DNA from: Alphaproteobacteria bacterium
Lineage (GTDB): Bacteria > Pseudomonadota > Alphaproteobacteria > Elsterales > Elsteraceae
NCBI GenBank assembly: GCA_013298565.1
Contig: JAAFIC010000016.1
Span: 1-44,498, forward strand
Direction: 5' to 3'
Length of the DNA: 44,498 bases
Of the stretch, positions 1 to 10,142 are shown one piece after another. The notes under the pieces are model-generated. The model made no database searches. It saw nothing but the letters and a program-made list of their open reading frames with translations, and was not told where the DNA came from. The number at the start of each line of letters is the position of its first letter. Position 1 is the first letter of the stretch. A program made the position numbers and the translations under genes.

Positions 1-474
1 AAATCGCGTGCTGCCGCCTATGGTATCAAGCAAACTGTGTTGGAAAAACGCGATATCCACGTGCATGTTCCCGAAGGGGCGACGCCTAAAGACGGCCCGT
101 CTGCCGGGATTGCCATGGTCACGTCCATCGTTTCGGTGCTCACTGGCATCCCCATCCGCAAGGATGTGGCGATGACGGGCGAAGTTACCCTGCGCGGGCG
201 CGTTCTGCCCATTGGCGGGTTGAAGGAAAAGCTGCTTGCGGCCTTGCGGGGAGGGCTTAAGATCGTGCTGATCCCCCAAGATAACGCCAAGGATCTGGCC
301 GAAATTCCTGATAATGTAAAGAAGGGGTTGGAGATCATTCCCGTCGCAACGGTAGAACAAGTTTTGGAACGTGCCCTCGTAAGAGCTCCTATTCCGCTGC
401 CTGCCGAAGAGGAGCTGCCGGCGACGCCACCCAAAGCAGATGCACCCGTCGCCTCTGGCATGATCGCCCATTAA
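1..474 (+). CDS. lon: ATP-dependent Lon protease, C-terminal proteolytic domain (5' end outside window)
   Basis: The reading frame is open from base 1, so only the last 157 residues are present; the AAA+ and substrate-binding parts lie outside. The proteolytic domain is recognisable. GPSAGIAM contains the catalytic serine (codon 100-102), and [10 protein letters not shown] contains the catalytic lysine (codon 223-225), the Ser-Lys dyad of S16 peptidases. The tail after the conserved domain is Pro/Ala-rich and looks unstructured. Lon degrades misfolded and regulatory proteins in the cytoplasm. The following HU gene is the usual neighbour in alphaproteobacteria, and HU is a known Lon substrate in E. 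coli. The gene ends in TAA with no clear terminator behind it. Confidence 0.97.
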   Translation, partial: KSRAAAYGIKQTVLEKRDIHVHVPEGATPKDGPSAGIAMVTSIVSVLTGIPIRKDVAMTGEVTLRGRVLPIGGLKEKLLAALRGGLKIVLIPQDNAKDLAEIPDNVKKGLEIIPVATVEQVLERALVRAPIPLPAEEELPATPPKADAPVASGMIAH

Positions 475-580
475 GCCTTTTAGGGAACGCCTCTTGATAT
501 TTGTCACAGAACGCGTTTGCAAAATGCCTCTATCAGCGCGTTTTGCTCACTTTCACAGGGCTTTCGCTGCGTTCCCCCCA

Positions 581-610
581 TTGACGGATTGTAAGAACGC
601 AGTCTAAAGT
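581..610 (+). promoter_or_regulatory. Sigma-70-type promoter for the HU gene
   Basis: TTGACG (581-586), an 18-base spacer and TAAAGT (605-610) resemble -35 and -10 boxes. Transcription would begin near 617, about 75 bases before the HU start. It lies in the 218-base lon-HU gap, which otherwise shows no gene. This is read from the sequence alone. Confidence 0.5.
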
Positions 611-692
611 CCGCCAATGATTTGCCTTAATCCTGGGTCGCTACGTCGGTGGCTTAGGACAATATCGAACCGTCCTGATGAGGGGGCTCAAC

Positions 693-968
693 GTGAATAA
701 AAACGATCTCGTCGCTTCGGTCGCAGAAGCTACTGGTTTGTCTAAACAAGATGCCGCGAAAGCGATCGACGCCGTGTTCGATGCTATTACGGGTGCCCTG
801 AAGGATGGGGACGAAGTTCGCTTGGTTGGTTTCGGTACCTTTGCTGTGTCCGAACGGGCAGCAAGCGAAGGCCGTAATCCGCGCACAGGTGAAAAAATCC
901 AAATTTCGGCCTCTAAACAGCCGAAGTTCAAAGCCGGTAAAGGGCTGCGCGACGCCGTTAACGAATAG
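693..968 (+). CDS. hup: Histone-like DNA-binding protein HU
   Basis: A 91-residue protein, the standard length for HU. It carries the hallmark DNA-binding arm motif [12 protein letters not shown], and its start, [12 protein letters not shown], is typical of the family. I chose the GTG at 693 rather than an ATG 15 bases upstream because GAGGGGG (680-686) is well spaced for the GTG and the resulting N-terminus matches family members; the ATG would add MRGLN and place the Shine-Dalgarno inside the coding region. HU is a dimeric nucleoid protein that bends and compacts DNA. It sits alone between lon and tRNA-Val and is followed by a strong hairpin. Confidence 0.95.
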   Translation: MNKNDLVASVAEATGLSKQDAAKAIDAVFDAITGALKDGDEVRLVGFGTFAVSERAASEGRNPRTGEKIQISASKQPKFKAGKGLRDAVNE

Positions 969-990
969 GCTGCGCTTTCCGCACGATAGT

Positions 991-1016
991 AAGGGCTACC
1001 CAATGGGTAGCCCTTG
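991..1016 (+). terminator. Hairpin terminator after the HU gene
   Basis: Bases 991-1001 pair perfectly with 1005-1015, giving an 11-bp stem with a 3-base AAT loop. The T-tract behind it is poor, so termination efficiency is uncertain. Its right arm overlaps the candidate -35 box of the downstream tRNA-Val. Confidence 0.65.
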
Positions 1017-1043
1017 ACTGTTTAGGGCGGAATTGAGTATTCG
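1014..1043 (+). promoter_or_regulatory. Possible tRNA-Val promoter
   Basis: TTGACT (1014-1019), 18 bases and TATTCG (1038-1043). The -35 is good and the -10 is weak. The site is about 30 bases before the mature tRNA end and partly inside the HU terminator stem. Confidence 0.35.
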
Positions 1044-1073
1044 ACTTAAGTAATCTCGCGGCATAGCTGCGAC

Positions 1074-1148
1074 GGGCGGTTAGCTCAGCGGCAGAGCGTC
1101 TCGTTTACACCGAGAGGGTCGGGGGTTCAATCCCCTCACCGCCCACCA
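1074..1148 (+). tRNA. tRNA-Val (anticodon UAC)
   Basis: A 75-base cloverleaf with an encoded CCA end (1146-1148). The acceptor arm GGGCGGT pairs with ACCGCCC, and the discriminator is A1145. The anticodon stem TCTCG/CGAGA encloses loop TTTACAC, putting TAC at 1106-1108, which reads valine GUA/GUG codons. The T-arm GGGGGTTCAATCCCC is standard. A terminator follows at 1181. Confidence 0.95.
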
Positions 1149-1180
1149 TTATCTCAGTCACATGAGATCAGACTTGAACG

Positions 1181-1211
1181 CCCCGGCTTTTCGCTGGGGT
1201 TTTCGTTTTTT
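1181..1211 (+). terminator. Rho-independent terminator after tRNA-Val
   Basis: CCCCGGC (1181-1187) pairs with GCTGGGG (1193-1199), one G-T pair, over a 5-base loop. T-rich stretches follow (TTTT at 1200-1203 and T6 at 1206-1211). This is a classical intrinsic terminator. Confidence 0.8.
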
Positions 1212-1303
1212 CAGCAAATACGTCCCTGCTTGTGAGGGCGCCCGTTCTGGATTTTATCTAAAAAAACTTATCCAGGGATGCTGCAAGTTTCAAGTTTGAG
1301 CGC

Positions 1304-1332
1304 TTGACAGGGTTCGTTATGGATCGTATCAA
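1304..1332 (+). promoter_or_regulatory. Strong sigma-70-type promoter for the tRNA-Asp pair
   Basis: A perfect TTGACA (1304-1309), an optimal 17-base spacer and TATCAA (1327-1332), placed 20 bases before the first tRNA-Asp. The strength and position fit a stable-RNA promoter driving both tRNA-Asp copies. Confidence 0.75.
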
Positions 1333-1351
1333 CCGCTCCACTTGTTGCGTT

Positions 1352-1428
<77 letters not shown>

Positions 1429-1457
1429 TTCAACAAGTCCCCTAAAGGTAACACTGT

Positions 1458-1534
<77 letters not shown>

Positions 1535-1543
1535 TCAAAAAAA

Positions 1544-1570
1544 CCGCTGCCCACTGGGCGGCGGTTTTTT
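1544..1570 (+). terminator. Rho-independent terminator closing the tRNA-Asp unit
   Basis: CCGCTGCCC (1544-1552) pairs with GGGCGGCGG (1556-1564), with one T-G pair and a 3-base loop. Six Ts follow (1565-1570) and an A-tract precedes it. It separates the tRNAs from the nuo operon. Confidence 0.88.
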
Positions 1571-1734
1571 GTTATCTGCCAATCTTTTGCCGTGCCCTAT
1601 GAAACCTAAGAGGGAATGCCGCTTTTTTGCCGCATTCGCTCTACGAGGGCTTTTCATGGGCGGGAGCCATGCCTATAGTAGCGCCGTCGCCTCCCGCAGT
1701 GCGGGCAAGCCGAGCCGATGGTTTGGATATTGCC

Positions 1735-1763
1735 TTGCGTCCTGTTCCGAAGGGGGGTATAGC
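1735..1763 (+). promoter_or_regulatory. Candidate promoter of the nuo operon
   Basis: TTGCGT (1735-1740), a 17-base spacer and TATAGC (1758-1763). Transcription would start near 1770, about 30 bases before nuoA and at the left edge of a perfect 7-bp hairpin (1768-1784). The -35 is weak. The rest of the 1571-1798 gap holds one further imperfect hairpin (about 1613-1636) and no gene. Confidence 0.45.
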
Positions 1764-1767
1764 CGCG

Positions 1768-1790
1768 CCGTTCCTTGGGAACGGAAGGGG
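1768..1790 (+). promoter_or_regulatory. Hairpin overlapping the nuoA ribosome binding site
   Basis: CCGTTCC (1768-1774) pairs perfectly with GGAACGG (1778-1784) across a TTG loop. The right arm runs directly into the Shine-Dalgarno GGAAGGGG (1783-1790) of nuoA. It could stabilise the 5' end of the operon message or limit access to the ribosome site. Confidence 0.45.
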
Positions 1791-1798
1791 TCTGTAAG

Positions 1799-2164
1799 AT
1801 GAATGCACTGCTCGCCGAATATTTACCCATCATGGTGTTCTTGGGCATCGCCATTGGTATCACGCTTGTGATGCTGGTCGCCTCGCGCCTTGTTGCGGCA
1901 CAAAACCCGGACCCTGAAAAAGTGTCCGCCTATGAGTGCGGCTTTGAAGCGTTCGACGATGCGCGCAGTAAGTTCGACGTGCGCTTTTATCTCGTCGCCA
2001 TCCTCTTCATCATTTTCGATCTTGAAGTGGCTTTTCTGTTCCCCTGGGCTATTTCCCTGAAAGACATTGGTCTTTACGGCTTTTGGTCGATGATGTCCTT
2101 CTTGGGCATTCTCACCGTTGGCTTCATTTATGAATGGAAGAAGGGGGCTTTGGAATGGGAATGA
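1799..2164 (+). CDS. nuoA: NADH-quinone oxidoreductase subunit A
   Basis: A 121-residue membrane subunit with three transmembrane segments (about residues 10-32, 62-84 and 92-112). It has the conserved YECGFE loop (45-50) and the acidic [11 protein letters not shown] segment in helix 2. The ATG at 1799 is preferred over an in-frame ATG 24 bases earlier because GGAAGGGG lies just in front and the length fits the family. NuoA is part of the membrane arm near the quinone site of complex I. It is the first gene of the complete nuo operon, and its TGA overlaps the start region of nuoB. Confidence 0.97.
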   Translation: MNALLAEYLPIMVFLGIAIGITLVMLVASRLVAAQNPDPEKVSAYECGFEAFDDARSKFDVRFYLVAILFIIFDLEVAFLFPWAISLKDIGLYGFWSMMSFLGILTVGFIYEWKKGALEWE

Positions 2165-2709
2165 TGGTTCCACAATCCAAGCAACAGATTGATGTTCTGG
2201 CGCCGGGCGCTGATCAGGATGTGCTGCTGGGCAATGTCACCCACGAGCTTGATGATAAAGGCTTCGTCGTCGCGCAGTTCGATAAGCTGGTGGCCTGGGC
2301 GCGCACAGGCTCGCTGTGGCCGATGACCTTTGGTCTTGCCTGTTGTGCGGTTGAGATGATTCACACGGGCTGTAGCCGTTACGATCTGGACCGCTTCGGC
2401 ATCGTCTTCCGTCCCAGCCCGCGCCAGTCCGACGTGATGATCGTGGCCGGCACGCTGACCAACAAAATGGCCCCCGCCTTACGCAAAGTTTACGACCAGA
2501 TGGCAGAACCGCGCTGGGTGATCTCGATGGGTTCTTGCGCCAATGGCGGCGGGTACTACCATTATTCCTATTCTGTGGTGCGCGGCTGTGATCGCATCGT
2601 TCCGGTCGATATCTACGTTCCGGGCTGCCCACCGACGGCAGAGGCTTTGCTTTATGGTATTCTGCAATTGCAGAAAAAGATTAAGCGGACGCGCAGTTTC
2701 GTTCGTTAA
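2155..2709 (+). CDS. nuoB: NADH-quinone oxidoreductase subunit B
   Basis: A 184-residue subunit that holds the terminal [4Fe-4S] cluster N2, the electron donor to quinone. The four ligands are visible: the adjacent C63-C64 (GLACCAVEM), C128 (GSCANGGG) and C158 (VPGCPP). Several ATGs are clustered. I chose 2155 because AAGGGGG (2141-2147) sits 7 bases before it; 2134 would place the Shine-Dalgarno inside the gene, and 2161 would form an ATGA overlap with nuoA and is the main alternative. The protein sits at the junction of the peripheral and membrane arms. Confidence 0.96.
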   Translation: MGMMVPQSKQQIDVLAPGADQDVLLGNVTHELDDKGFVVAQFDKLVAWARTGSLWPMTFGLACCAVEMIHTGCSRYDLDRFGIVFRPSPRQSDVMIVAGTLTNKMAPALRKVYDQMAEPRWVISMGSCANGGGYYHYSYSVVRGCDRIVPVDIYVPGCPPTAEALLYGILQLQKKIKRTRSFVR

Positions 2710-2785
2710 GCCTTTGTTCTGGCGCGGATAATCTGCTGCCGGGGCCAATAAATGAAGCGCAAAGCTCTCATACGGATGGGTTTGA

Positions 2786-3403
2786 ATGGTCGAGACACTA
2801 GAACAGTTAGGTGCCCACGCAGTACAACACTGCGGCGTTGCCGTTAGCGCGGCCGATCTGTCCGGCGGTGAGTTGACGTTGAGCACGACGCCGGAAGGGC
2901 TTCTAGGCCTTCTCGCGTTTTTGCGCGACGATCCCGCGTGCCTGTTTAAGTCCTGCGTTGATATTTGCGGCGTGGATTTCCCGGAGCGGGAGTTGCGCTT
3001 CGATGTGGTCTATCACCTGCTTAGCTTGAAGACGAACCGGCGTGTGCGCGTGCGCTTGGCCGTGGATGACGCAACGGCGGTTCCCTCCGCAACCGGCCTA
3101 TGGCCCTCTGCCGGATGGTACGAGCGCGAAGCCTGGGACATGTTTGGCGTGTTTTTCGCGGGTCATCCCGACTTGCGCCGCATTCTGACCGATTACGGCT
3201 TTGAGGGGCATCCCCTTCGCAAGGATTTCCCGCTCACGGGCTATGTCGAGTTGCGTTATGACGAAGAGCAAAAGCGCGTTGTGTATGAGCCGGTAAAGCT
3301 GACGCAGGATTTCCGTAGCTTCGACTTCTTGTCGCCGTGGGAAGGGATGACGCCGACGCGCCCCTTACTGCCGGGCGACGAGAAGGCCACGCAGAACGGT
3401 TAG
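2786..3403 (+). CDS. nuoC: NADH-quinone oxidoreductase subunit C (30 kDa)
   Basis: A 205-residue soluble peripheral-arm subunit without cofactors. The family signature is present around residues 110-150: [20 protein letters not shown] followed by [16 protein letters not shown]. NuoC and NuoD are separate here, as in most alphaproteobacteria and mitochondria, not fused as in E. coli. A 76-base gap separates it from nuoB, the longest inside the early operon, and nothing recognisable lies there. The ribosome site in front is weak. Confidence 0.96.
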   Translation: MVETLEQLGAHAVQHCGVAVSAADLSGGELTLSTTPEGLLGLLAFLRDDPACLFKSCVDICGVDFPERELRFDVVYHLLSLKTNRRVRVRLAVDDATAVPSATGLWPSAGWYEREAWDMFGVFFAGHPDLRRILTDYGFEGHPLRKDFPLTGYVELRYDEEQKRVVYEPVKLTQDFRSFDFLSPWEGMTPTRPLLPGDEKATQNG

Positions 3404-3415
3404 GGGGATCGGGGC

Positions 3416-4594
3416 ATGGCTGACGTTAAGATTGAAAATTATACCATGAACTTCGGGCCGCAGCATCCTGCGGCCCACGGTGTGCTGCGGCTCGTTCTGG
3501 AAATGGATGGCGAAGTTGTTGAACGCGCCGATCCGCATATCGGTCTGTTGCATCGCGGCACCGAAAAGCTGATCGAGTATAAGACTTACACTCAGGCGCT
3601 GCCCTATTTCGACCGGCTCGATTACGTCGCGCCGATGAACCAAGAACATGCGTTTGCGCTGGCGACCGAAAAGCTGTTGGGCATCGAAATTCCCAAGCGC
3701 GCCCAATATATCCGCGTGCTGTTCAACGAAATTGGCCGTATTGGCAGCCATCTGCTGAACCTCACCACCTATGCGCTCGATGTGGGCGCGCTGACTCCGA
3801 TCCTCTGGGCATTCGAGGAACGGGAAAAGGTTATGGAGTTCTACGAGCGGGCCTGCGGCGCGCGCTTGCACGCGAATTATTTCCGTGTCGGCGGGGTCCA
3901 TCAGGATATTCCTGCCGGATTGTTGGATGATGTTGGCGCGTGGTTCGATCATATGCCCGCGCTGCTGGATGATATCGAAGGTTTGCTGACCAACAATCGT
4001 ATTTTCAAGCAACGCACGGTCGATATCGGCGTCATCACGGCGGACGAATGTTATGCCTGGGGCATGACGGGGCCAGTGTTGCGCGCGTCGGGCGTTCCGT
4101 GGGATTTGCGGAAAAGCCAGCCTTATGAAGTCTATAGCGAGTTGGATTTCGATATTCCCATCGGTAAGAACGGCGATTGCTATGATCGCTATCTGGTCCG
4201 TATCGAGGAAATGAAACAGTCTCTCCGCCTCATTAAACAGTGCATCACCCGCATCCCCGATGGCCCGGTGATGACGACCGACGGTAAGATTGCGCCGCCC
4301 AGCCGGGGCGCGATGAAGCAATCAATGGAAGCCCTTATCCATCACTTCAAACTCTACACCGAAGGTTATCACGTTCCCGCCGGGCAAACCTACACGGCGG
4401 TTGAAGCGCCGAAGGGCGAGTTTGGGGTGTATCTCATCGCCGACGGCACGAATAAGCCCTACCGCTGTAAAATTCGCGCGCCGGGCTTCGCGTTCCTTCA
4501 GGCGATGGATTTCCTCTCTAAAGGGCACATGCTGGCCGATGCAGTTGCAATTATCGGCTCGCTCGATATCGTTTTTGGTGAGATTGATCGATGA
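3416..4594 (+). CDS. nuoD: NADH-quinone oxidoreductase subunit D (49 kDa)
   Basis: A 392-residue subunit related to the large subunit of NiFe hydrogenases; with NuoB it forms the quinone pocket. It opens with [22 protein letters not shown], carrying the conserved GPQHPAAHG loop, and contains [20 protein letters not shown] and the C-terminal DIVFGEIDR, all family hallmarks. It is followed by nuoE with an ATGA start-stop overlap, indicating coupled translation. Confidence 0.97.
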   Translation: MADVKIENYTMNFGPQHPAAHGVLRLVLEMDGEVVERADPHIGLLHRGTEKLIEYKTYTQALPYFDRLDYVAPMNQEHAFALATEKLLGIEIPKRAQYIRVLFNEIGRIGSHLLNLTTYALDVGALTPILWAFEEREKVMEFYERACGARLHANYFRVGGVHQDIPAGLLDDVGAWFDHMPALLDDIEGLLTNNRIFKQRTVDIGVITADECYAWGMTGPVLRASGVPWDLRKSQPYEVYSELDFDIPIGKNGDCYDRYLVRIEEMKQSLRLIKQCITRIPDGPVMTTDGKIAPPSRGAMKQSMEALIHHFKLYTEGYHVPAGQTYTAVEAPKGEFGVYLIADGTNKPYRCKIRAPGFAFLQAMDFLSKGHMLADAVAIIGSLDIVFGEIDR

Positions 4595-5220
4595 GCAGCG
4601 CTTCTCTTCCCGCCCACGGGCACGCGCCGACCGAGTTCAGCTTTTCGGCTGAAAACCAAGCGACTGCGAAAAAGCTGATTGCGAAATATCCGTCAGGCCG
4701 CGAAGCCAGTGCGGTTATTCCGCTGTTAGACTTGGCTCAGCGCCAAGCCGGAGGTTGGCTGCCGCGCGTGGCGATGGATCACGTTGCCAAAGTGCTCGAT
4801 ATGCCACCGATGCGCGTTTACGAGGTCGCCAGCTTCTACACGATGTTCAACCTGAAGCCGGTTGGGGTGCATTTCGTGCAGGTCTGCACGACGACGCCCT
4901 GCTGGTTGCGCGGCTCAGACCAAGTGGTTCACGCCTGCAAAAAGGAACTCGGTATTGATCTCGGGGAAACTACCGCAGACGGCCAGTTCACACTGATCGA
5001 AGTGGAGTGCCTTGGTGCCTGCGTGAACGCGCCGATGGTGCAGATTAACGATGATTTCTACGAAGACCTTGATGAGGCCAGTACGGTCAAAGTGCTGCAA
5101 GCCTTGAAGGCTGGGCAGAAGCCCGCGACCGGGCCTCAGAATGGCCGTATCCGCGCGGCCCCGCTTGGGGGCCTGACATCGCTGACCGATCTTCCCACCG
5201 GTAAGAAGGAGCCTTCGTAA
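4591..5220 (+). CDS. nuoE: NADH-quinone oxidoreductase subunit E (24 kDa)
   Basis: A 209-residue thioredoxin-fold subunit binding the [2Fe-2S] cluster N1a. The ligands are C99 and C104 (CTTTPC) and C140 and C144 (CLGAC). The last 35 residues are Pro/Gly/Lys-rich and extend past the fold, as in other alphaproteobacterial members. It overlaps nuoD by 4 bases, and its TAA shares a base with the nuoF ATG (TAATG). Confidence 0.97.
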   Translation: MSSASLPAHGHAPTEFSFSAENQATAKKLIAKYPSGREASAVIPLLDLAQRQAGGWLPRVAMDHVAKVLDMPPMRVYEVASFYTMFNLKPVGVHFVQVCTTTPCWLRGSDQVVHACKKELGIDLGETTADGQFTLIEVECLGACVNAPMVQINDDFYEDLDEASTVKVLQALKAGQKPATGPQNGRIRAAPLGGLTSLTDLPTGKKEPS

Positions 5221-6506
5221 TGTTGCGCGACCAGGACCGGATTTTCACCAATCTCTACGGTACCCAAGATTTTGGCCTCGCGGGCGCGCAAGCGCGCGGC
5301 GATTGGGATAACACCAAGGCGTTGCTCGAAAAAGGCCGCGAGTGGATCATCGACGAAACCAAAAAGTCTGGCCTGCGCGGGCGCGGCGGGGCGGGTTTCT
5401 CGACGGGCATGAAATGGTCGTTTATGCCGAAGGCTTCGGATCGTCCGCACTATCTCGTCGTTAATGCCGATGAAGGCGAGCCGGGTACGTGCAAAGACCG
5501 CGAAATCATGCGTCACGATCCGCATAAGCTGATCGAAGGTTGCCTGATTGCGTCTTTCGCCATCGGGGCCAAGGCTTGCTATATTTATATTCGTGGCGAG
5601 TTTTGGCTTGAGGGGAATAACCTTGAGCGCGCCATCGACGAAGCCTATGCCGCAGGCTTGGTTGGTAAGAATGCTTGCGGGTCGGGCTGGGATTTCGAGA
5701 TCTACGTCCATCGCGGCGCTGGGGCTTATATCTGCGGTGAAGAAACCGCACTGATCGAGTCGCTGGAAGGCCGCAAGGGCCAACCGCGCTTGAAGCCGCC
5801 GTTTCCGGCAGGCGCGGGCCTCTATGGTCTGCCGACAACGGTGAATAACGTCGAATCTATCGCCGTAGTGCCAACGATCTTGCGGCGCGGCGCAGAATGG
5901 TTCGCGGGTCTTGGCCGTCCCAATAATACCGGCACGAAACTCTTCTGCATCTCTGGGCACGTGAATAACCCGTGTACAGTGGAGGAGGAGATGGGGATTC
6001 CGTTAAAAGACCTCCTCGACAAGCATTGCGGCGGCGTGCGCGGCGGCTGGGATAATCTGCTGGCCGTCATCCCTGGTGGCTCCTCGGTTCCGGTATTGCC
6101 TAAGTCGATTTGCGATACCGTATTGATGGATTTCGATAGTTTGCGCGCTGAACGCTCGGGCCTTGGCACGGCGGCGGTGATCGTGATGGATCAATCCACA
6201 GACATCGTGAAGGCCATTGCGCGCTTATCGAAATTCTACATGCATGAAAGCTGTGGCCAGTGCACGCCGTGCCGCGAAGGCACGGGTTGGATGTGGCGCG
6301 TGATGGAACGGATGGTCAAAGGCCAGGCCGACATCGGTGAAATAGATATGCTTGAGGAAGTTAGCCGTCAGATCGAAGGTCATACGATCTGCGCGCTCGG
6401 GGATGCCGCTGCCTGGCCGGTTCAGGGGCTTATCCGCCATTTCCGCCCGGAAATGGAACGGCGCATTCTGGAGCGTAAAAGCGTTCCGGCACAGGCAGCG
6501 GAATAA
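5220..6506 (+). CDS. nuoF: NADH-quinone oxidoreductase subunit F (51 kDa, NADH- and FMN-binding)
   Basis: A 428-residue electron-input subunit. The FMN/NADH-binding loops are visible as [13 protein letters not shown] (about 54-66) and [13 protein letters not shown] (82-94), with [13 protein letters not shown] for the nucleotide. Cluster N3 ligands are C345, C348 and C351 (CGQCTPC) plus C391 (HTICALGD). It oxidises NADH and passes electrons from FMN into the iron-sulfur chain. Translation is coupled to nuoE by a one-base stop/start overlap. Confidence 0.98.
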   Translation: MLRDQDRIFTNLYGTQDFGLAGAQARGDWDNTKALLEKGREWIIDETKKSGLRGRGGAGFSTGMKWSFMPKASDRPHYLVVNADEGEPGTCKDREIMRHDPHKLIEGCLIASFAIGAKACYIYIRGEFWLEGNNLERAIDEAYAAGLVGKNACGSGWDFEIYVHRGAGAYICGEETALIESLEGRKGQPRLKPPFPAGAGLYGLPTTVNNVESIAVVPTILRRGAEWFAGLGRPNNTGTKLFCISGHVNNPCTVEEEMGIPLKDLLDKHCGGVRGGWDNLLAVIPGGSSVPVLPKSICDTVLMDFDSLRAERSGLGTAAVIVMDQSTDIVKAIARLSKFYMHESCGQCTPCREGTGWMWRVMERMVKGQADIGEIDMLEEVSRQIEGHTICALGDAAAWPVQGLIRHFRPEMERRILERKSVPAQAAE

Positions 6507-6521
6507 GGGGCGGGGTGGGCT

Positions 6522-8600
6522 ATGCCAAAACTAACAGTTGACGGCATCGAGGTCGAAGTCCCTGCGGGCGCGACCGTGATGCAGGCTTGCGAAGCCGCAG
6601 GCAAAGAAATTCCGCGCTTCTGTTACCACGAGCGCCTGTCCATTGCGGGTAACTGCCGCATGTGCCTTGTGGAGATGGAAAAGGCTCCGAAGCCTATTGC
6701 CTCCTGCGCCATGCCCGCCACCGACAATATGGTTATCAAAACCGATACGCCGGTGGTGCAAAAGGCGCGCAAAGGGGTGATGGAGTTTCTGCTCATCAAT
6801 CACCCGCTCGATTGCCCGATTTGCGATCAGGGCGGCGAGTGCGATTTGCAAGATCAAGCCATGGCCTATGGCCGTGATGGCTCGCGCTTCCATGAAAACA
6901 AGCGCGCGGTGCCGGATAAGAACTTTGGCCCGTTGATCAAGACGTTCATGAACCGCTGCATTCACTGCACGCGCTGCGTCCGGTTTATCTCCGAAGTTGC
7001 GGGCGCGCCGGATTTGGGCGCAACAGGGCGCGGCGAGCATATGGAAATCGGCACCTTCATCGAGAAGGCGGTTAGCTCGGAACTGTCGGGCAATATCATT
7101 GATCTTTGCCCCGTCGGTGCGCTTACCTCGAAGCCCTACGCCTATGCTGCCCGGTCTTGGGAACTGCGGAAGACTGAATCGGTCGATGTGCTGGATGCCG
7201 TCGGCGCGAACATTCGGGTTGATGTACGGGGCGGCGAAGTGATGCGCGTATTGCCGCGCCTGAATGAAGATATCAATGAAGAGTGGCTGGCCGATAAATC
7301 GCGCTATTCCGTTGATGGCCTTAAAAAGCGCCGCCTGGATAAGCCTTACGTTCGCAAGAACGGCAAACTGGTGGCTGTTGAATGGCCAGAAGCCTTGGGC
7401 GCGGTCGCGCATAAGCTGACGCAAACCGCGCCGCATAAGATTGCGGCGCTGGCGGGCGATCTGGTCGATGCTGAAAGTACTTTTGCGCTAAAACAGCTTT
7501 TCACCAGCTTGGGCGTAACCAGCTTCGACTGCCGCATTGATGGTGCGGCGATTGGCGGCGGCGCGCGGGCGGGTTATCTGTTCAACACTAGCATCGCTGG
7601 GATCGAACAGGCGGACGTAGTGTTGTTGATCGGCAGTAACCCGCGTTGGGAAGCGCCGCTGCTGAATGCACGCCTGCGGAAGCGCTACTTAACGGGCGCG
7701 CTTACGGTGGCGTCGGTTGGCCCGCAGGTCGATCTGACTTATGGTGTTGAAGACCTAGGCAATGATCCGCAGGTGCTGGACTCGCTGCTAGAAGGCACGC
7801 ACCCGTTCGCCGAAGTGCTGCGCGGTGCGAAGAACCCGATGGTTATTGTCGGAATGGGCGCGCTAACGCGGGCTGATGGCGGCGCTAATCTGGCGGCGGC
7901 ACGCGGTATTGCCGAAGCCTACGGCATGATCAGCGATGGCTGGAACGGTTTCAACGTGCTGAATACGGCAGCGGGCCGGGTAGGGGCCTTGGACCTCGAC
8001 TTCCTGCCGCAACCGGGTGGGCGCAATCTTGCAGGCATTCTGGCCGGGGCCGCGTCGGGCGACGTGGAGATTGTGTTCCTGCTCGGGGCAGATCTCGCGG
8101 ATACGAGCGCGCTAAAAAATGCTTTCGTGATCTACCAGGGCCATCATGGCGATAGCGGCGCCGCCGTTGCCGACGTGATCCTGCCGGGCGCCGCCTACAC
8201 CGAGAAGGATGGCACTTACGTTAATCTCGAGGGCCGCGCACAGCGGGCGCAGCGGGCAACTTTCCCAGTGGGCGATGCGCGCGACGATTGGAAGATTTTG
8301 CGGGCGCTCTCGGCCCTCATCGGCAAGACTTTGCCGTTCGATAACTTGGGCGAATTGCGGGCGCTGTTAGCGCAAACCGCCCCGAGCTTCGCTGCCGTGG
8401 GGCAGGTGACGCAAGCCGCCTGGGGGCCGTTTGGGGCCGCAGGCGCGCTTTCGACCGCGCCTTACGCTTACGCGATTTCTGATTACTACCGAACCGATCC
8501 GATTAGCCGCGCGTCCGAGACGATGGCGAAATGCTCGGCTCTGTTCGTACAGGGGCGTCAGCCCGATGATCTGCTGGAACGGGTTGGAACCTATGGTTGA
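6522..8600 (+). CDS. nuoG: NADH-quinone oxidoreductase subunit G (75 kDa)
   Basis: A 692-residue subunit. The N-terminal [2Fe-2S] domain has C34, C45, C48 and C62. A [4Fe-4S] site follows with His94, C98, C101 and C107, then another with C146, C149, C152 and C196 (DLCPVGAL). The rest is the molybdopterin-oxidoreductase-like fold that is structural in complex I. The extra N7 cluster motif found in some bacteria (CxxCxxxC further on) is not seen. GGGGCGGGGTGG supplies the ribosome site. The end overlaps the nuoH start by 8 bases. Confidence 0.97.
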   Translation: MPKLTVDGIEVEVPAGATVMQACEAAGKEIPRFCYHERLSIAGNCRMCLVEMEKAPKPIASCAMPATDNMVIKTDTPVVQKARKGVMEFLLINHPLDCPICDQGGECDLQDQAMAYGRDGSRFHENKRAVPDKNFGPLIKTFMNRCIHCTRCVRFISEVAGAPDLGATGRGEHMEIGTFIEKAVSSELSGNIIDLCPVGALTSKPYAYAARSWELRKTESVDVLDAVGANIRVDVRGGEVMRVLPRLNEDINEEWLADKSRYSVDGLKKRRLDKPYVRKNGKLVAVEWPEALGAVAHKLTQTAPHKIAALAGDLVDAESTFALKQLFTSLGVTSFDCRIDGAAIGGGARAGYLFNTSIAGIEQADVVLLIGSNPRWEAPLLNARLRKRYLTGALTVASVGPQVDLTYGVEDLGNDPQVLDSLLEGTHPFAEVLRGAKNPMVIVGMGALTRADGGANLAAARGIAEAYGMISDGWNGFNVLNTAAGRVGALDLDFLPQPGGRNLAGILAGAASGDVEIVFLLGADLADTSALKNAFVIYQGHHGDSGAAVADVILPGAAYTEKDGTYVNLEGRAQRAQRATFPVGDARDDWKILRALSALIGKTLPFDNLGELRALLAQTAPSFAAVGQVTQAAWGPFGAAGALSTAPYAYAISDYYRTDPISRASETMAKCSALFVQGRQPDDLLERVGTYG

Positions 8601-9606
8601 TTTCTGGCAAGATTATGCGCTTCCGGGGGCGATTATCGTCGCTAAGATTGTCGCGATTATCATTCCGCTGCTGATTGCAGTGGCCTATCTGACCTATGCC
8701 GAACGTAAGGTTTTGGCGGTCATGCAGCTTCGACGGGGTCCGAACGTGGTGGGGCCGTTCGGTCTGCTCCAGCCGCTCGCGGATGGCTTGAAGCTGTTTA
8801 TGAAGGAAACGATCGTTCCGGCAGGGGCGAGCCGTGCTCTGTTCATTATGGCCCCGATGTTGACCTTCATTCTGGCCATGCTCGCCTGGGCGGTTATCCC
8901 AGTTGATGCCGGCTGGGTGCTGTCGGATATCAACGTCGGCGTATTGTATCTTTTCGCGATTTCGTCGCTCGGGGTGTATGGCATCATCATCGCGGGGTGG
9001 GCGTCCAACTCCAAATATGCCTTCCTTGGCGCGTTGCGCTCGGCGGCGCAGATGGTGTCGTATGAAGTCTCCATTGGTCTCGTGATTATCACCGTGCTGT
9101 TGTGCGTCGGTTCGTTGAACTTATCCCGGATCGTAGAAGCGCAAAAGACAGTGTGGTTCGTTATTCCGCTGCTACCGATGTTCGTGATTTACTTTATCTC
9201 GGCCCTGGCAGAAACGAATCGCTCGCCATTCGATTTGCCGGAGGGCGAGTCGGAGTTGGTTGGGGGCTATTTCACCGAATATTCGTCGATGACCTTCGCG
9301 CTCTTCTTCCTCGGTGAATATGCCAATATGATTCTGATGTCGGCGATGGGGGCAATCCTGTTCCTCGGGGGGTGGTTGCCACCGTTTGACATTGCACCGT
9401 TCAACTGGGTGCCGGGGCCGATTTGGTTTGCCTTGAAAATTTGCTTCGTGCTGTTCGGGTTCTTGTGGGTTCGCGCCACCTTCCCGCGCTTCCGGTACGA
9501 TCAACTTATGCGGTTGGGCTGGAAGGTTTTTCTTCCCTTCTCGCTGTTCTATGTGGTCCTAGTCGCCGGGGTGCTGGTGGCGTTCGATTGGTTGCCGACG
9601 CCATGA
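8593..9606 (+). CDS. nuoH: NADH-quinone oxidoreductase subunit H
   Basis: A 337-residue multi-spanning membrane subunit (about eight helices) that forms part of the quinone entry tunnel. Signatures are [19 protein letters not shown] (about 34-52) and [20 protein letters not shown], whose acidic loop faces the quinone site. The frame is open further upstream, but the ATG at 8593 gives the family-type start MVDFWQDY and a short 8-base overlap with nuoG. An upstream start would lie deep inside nuoG and is not supported. Confidence 0.96.
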   Translation: MVDFWQDYALPGAIIVAKIVAIIIPLLIAVAYLTYAERKVLAVMQLRRGPNVVGPFGLLQPLADGLKLFMKETIVPAGASRALFIMAPMLTFILAMLAWAVIPVDAGWVLSDINVGVLYLFAISSLGVYGIIIAGWASNSKYAFLGALRSAAQMVSYEVSIGLVIITVLLCVGSLNLSRIVEAQKTVWFVIPLLPMFVIYFISALAETNRSPFDLPEGESELVGGYFTEYSSMTFALFFLGEYANMILMSAMGAILFLGGWLPPFDIAPFNWVPGPIWFALKICFVLFGFLWVRATFPRFRYDQLMRLGWKVFLPFSLFYVVLVAGVLVAFDWLPTP

Positions 9607-9644
9607 GCGTAGGCACTCGCGTTTAGGAAGGGAGTGATCCGATC

Positions 9645-10133
9645 ATGGCATCCTTAAGCGCAACCGCGCGGAGCTTCTTGCTCTGGGAACTGCTGGCTGG
9701 CATGAAGCTGACCTTTAGTTATATGTTCAAAAAGAAAGCAACGCTGAACTACCCCTACGAAAAGGGCTTCATCAGCCCGCGTTTCCGGGGGGAGCACGTG
9801 CTGCGCCGCTATGCGAATGGCGAAGAGCGTTGCATTGCCTGTAAGCTGTGTGAGGCGATTTGCCCAGCCCAAGCGATCACGATTGAATCCGAACCGCGCG
9901 AGGACGGCAGCCGCCGCACCACGCGCTACGACATTGATATGACTAAGTGCATCTACTGCGGCCTTTGCCAAGAAGCCTGCCCGGTCGATGCGATTGTGGA
10001 GGGGCCGAACTTCGAGTTCGCTACCGAAACGCGCGAAGAGCTTTTCTACAATAAAGCGAAATTGCTCGCGAACGGGGATCGTTGGGAGGTAGAAATTGCC
10101 GCCAATATCGCCGCCGACGCGCCCTATCGGTGA
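9645..10133 (+). CDS. nuoI: NADH-quinone oxidoreductase subunit I (two [4Fe-4S] clusters)
   Basis: A 162-residue 8Fe ferredoxin-type subunit carrying clusters N6a and N6b. It has two CxxCxxCxxxCP motifs: C63, C66, C69, C73 and C102, C105, C108, C112. An N-terminal amphipathic helix (about residues 8-28) anchors it on the membrane arm. AGGAAGGGAG precedes the ATG. It links the NuoG clusters with N2 in NuoB. Confidence 0.97.
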   Translation: MASLSATARSFLLWELLAGMKLTFSYMFKKKATLNYPYEKGFISPRFRGEHVLRRYANGEERCIACKLCEAICPAQAITIESEPREDGSRRTTRYDIDMTKCIYCGLCQEACPVDAIVEGPNFEFATETREELFYNKAKLLANGDRWEVEIAANIAADAPYR

Positions 10134-10142
10134 GAACCCGTT

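Noticed and set aside
508-560. Possible lon terminator (AACGCG...CGCGTT)
   Set aside because: Short stem with a loop of about 20 bases; not convincing.
6531-7436. 301-codon antisense frame inside nuoG
   Set aside because: A shadow frame caused by GC-rich codon use; no domain signal or ribosome site. The same holds for other long antisense frames in the nuo genes and at 3365-4321.
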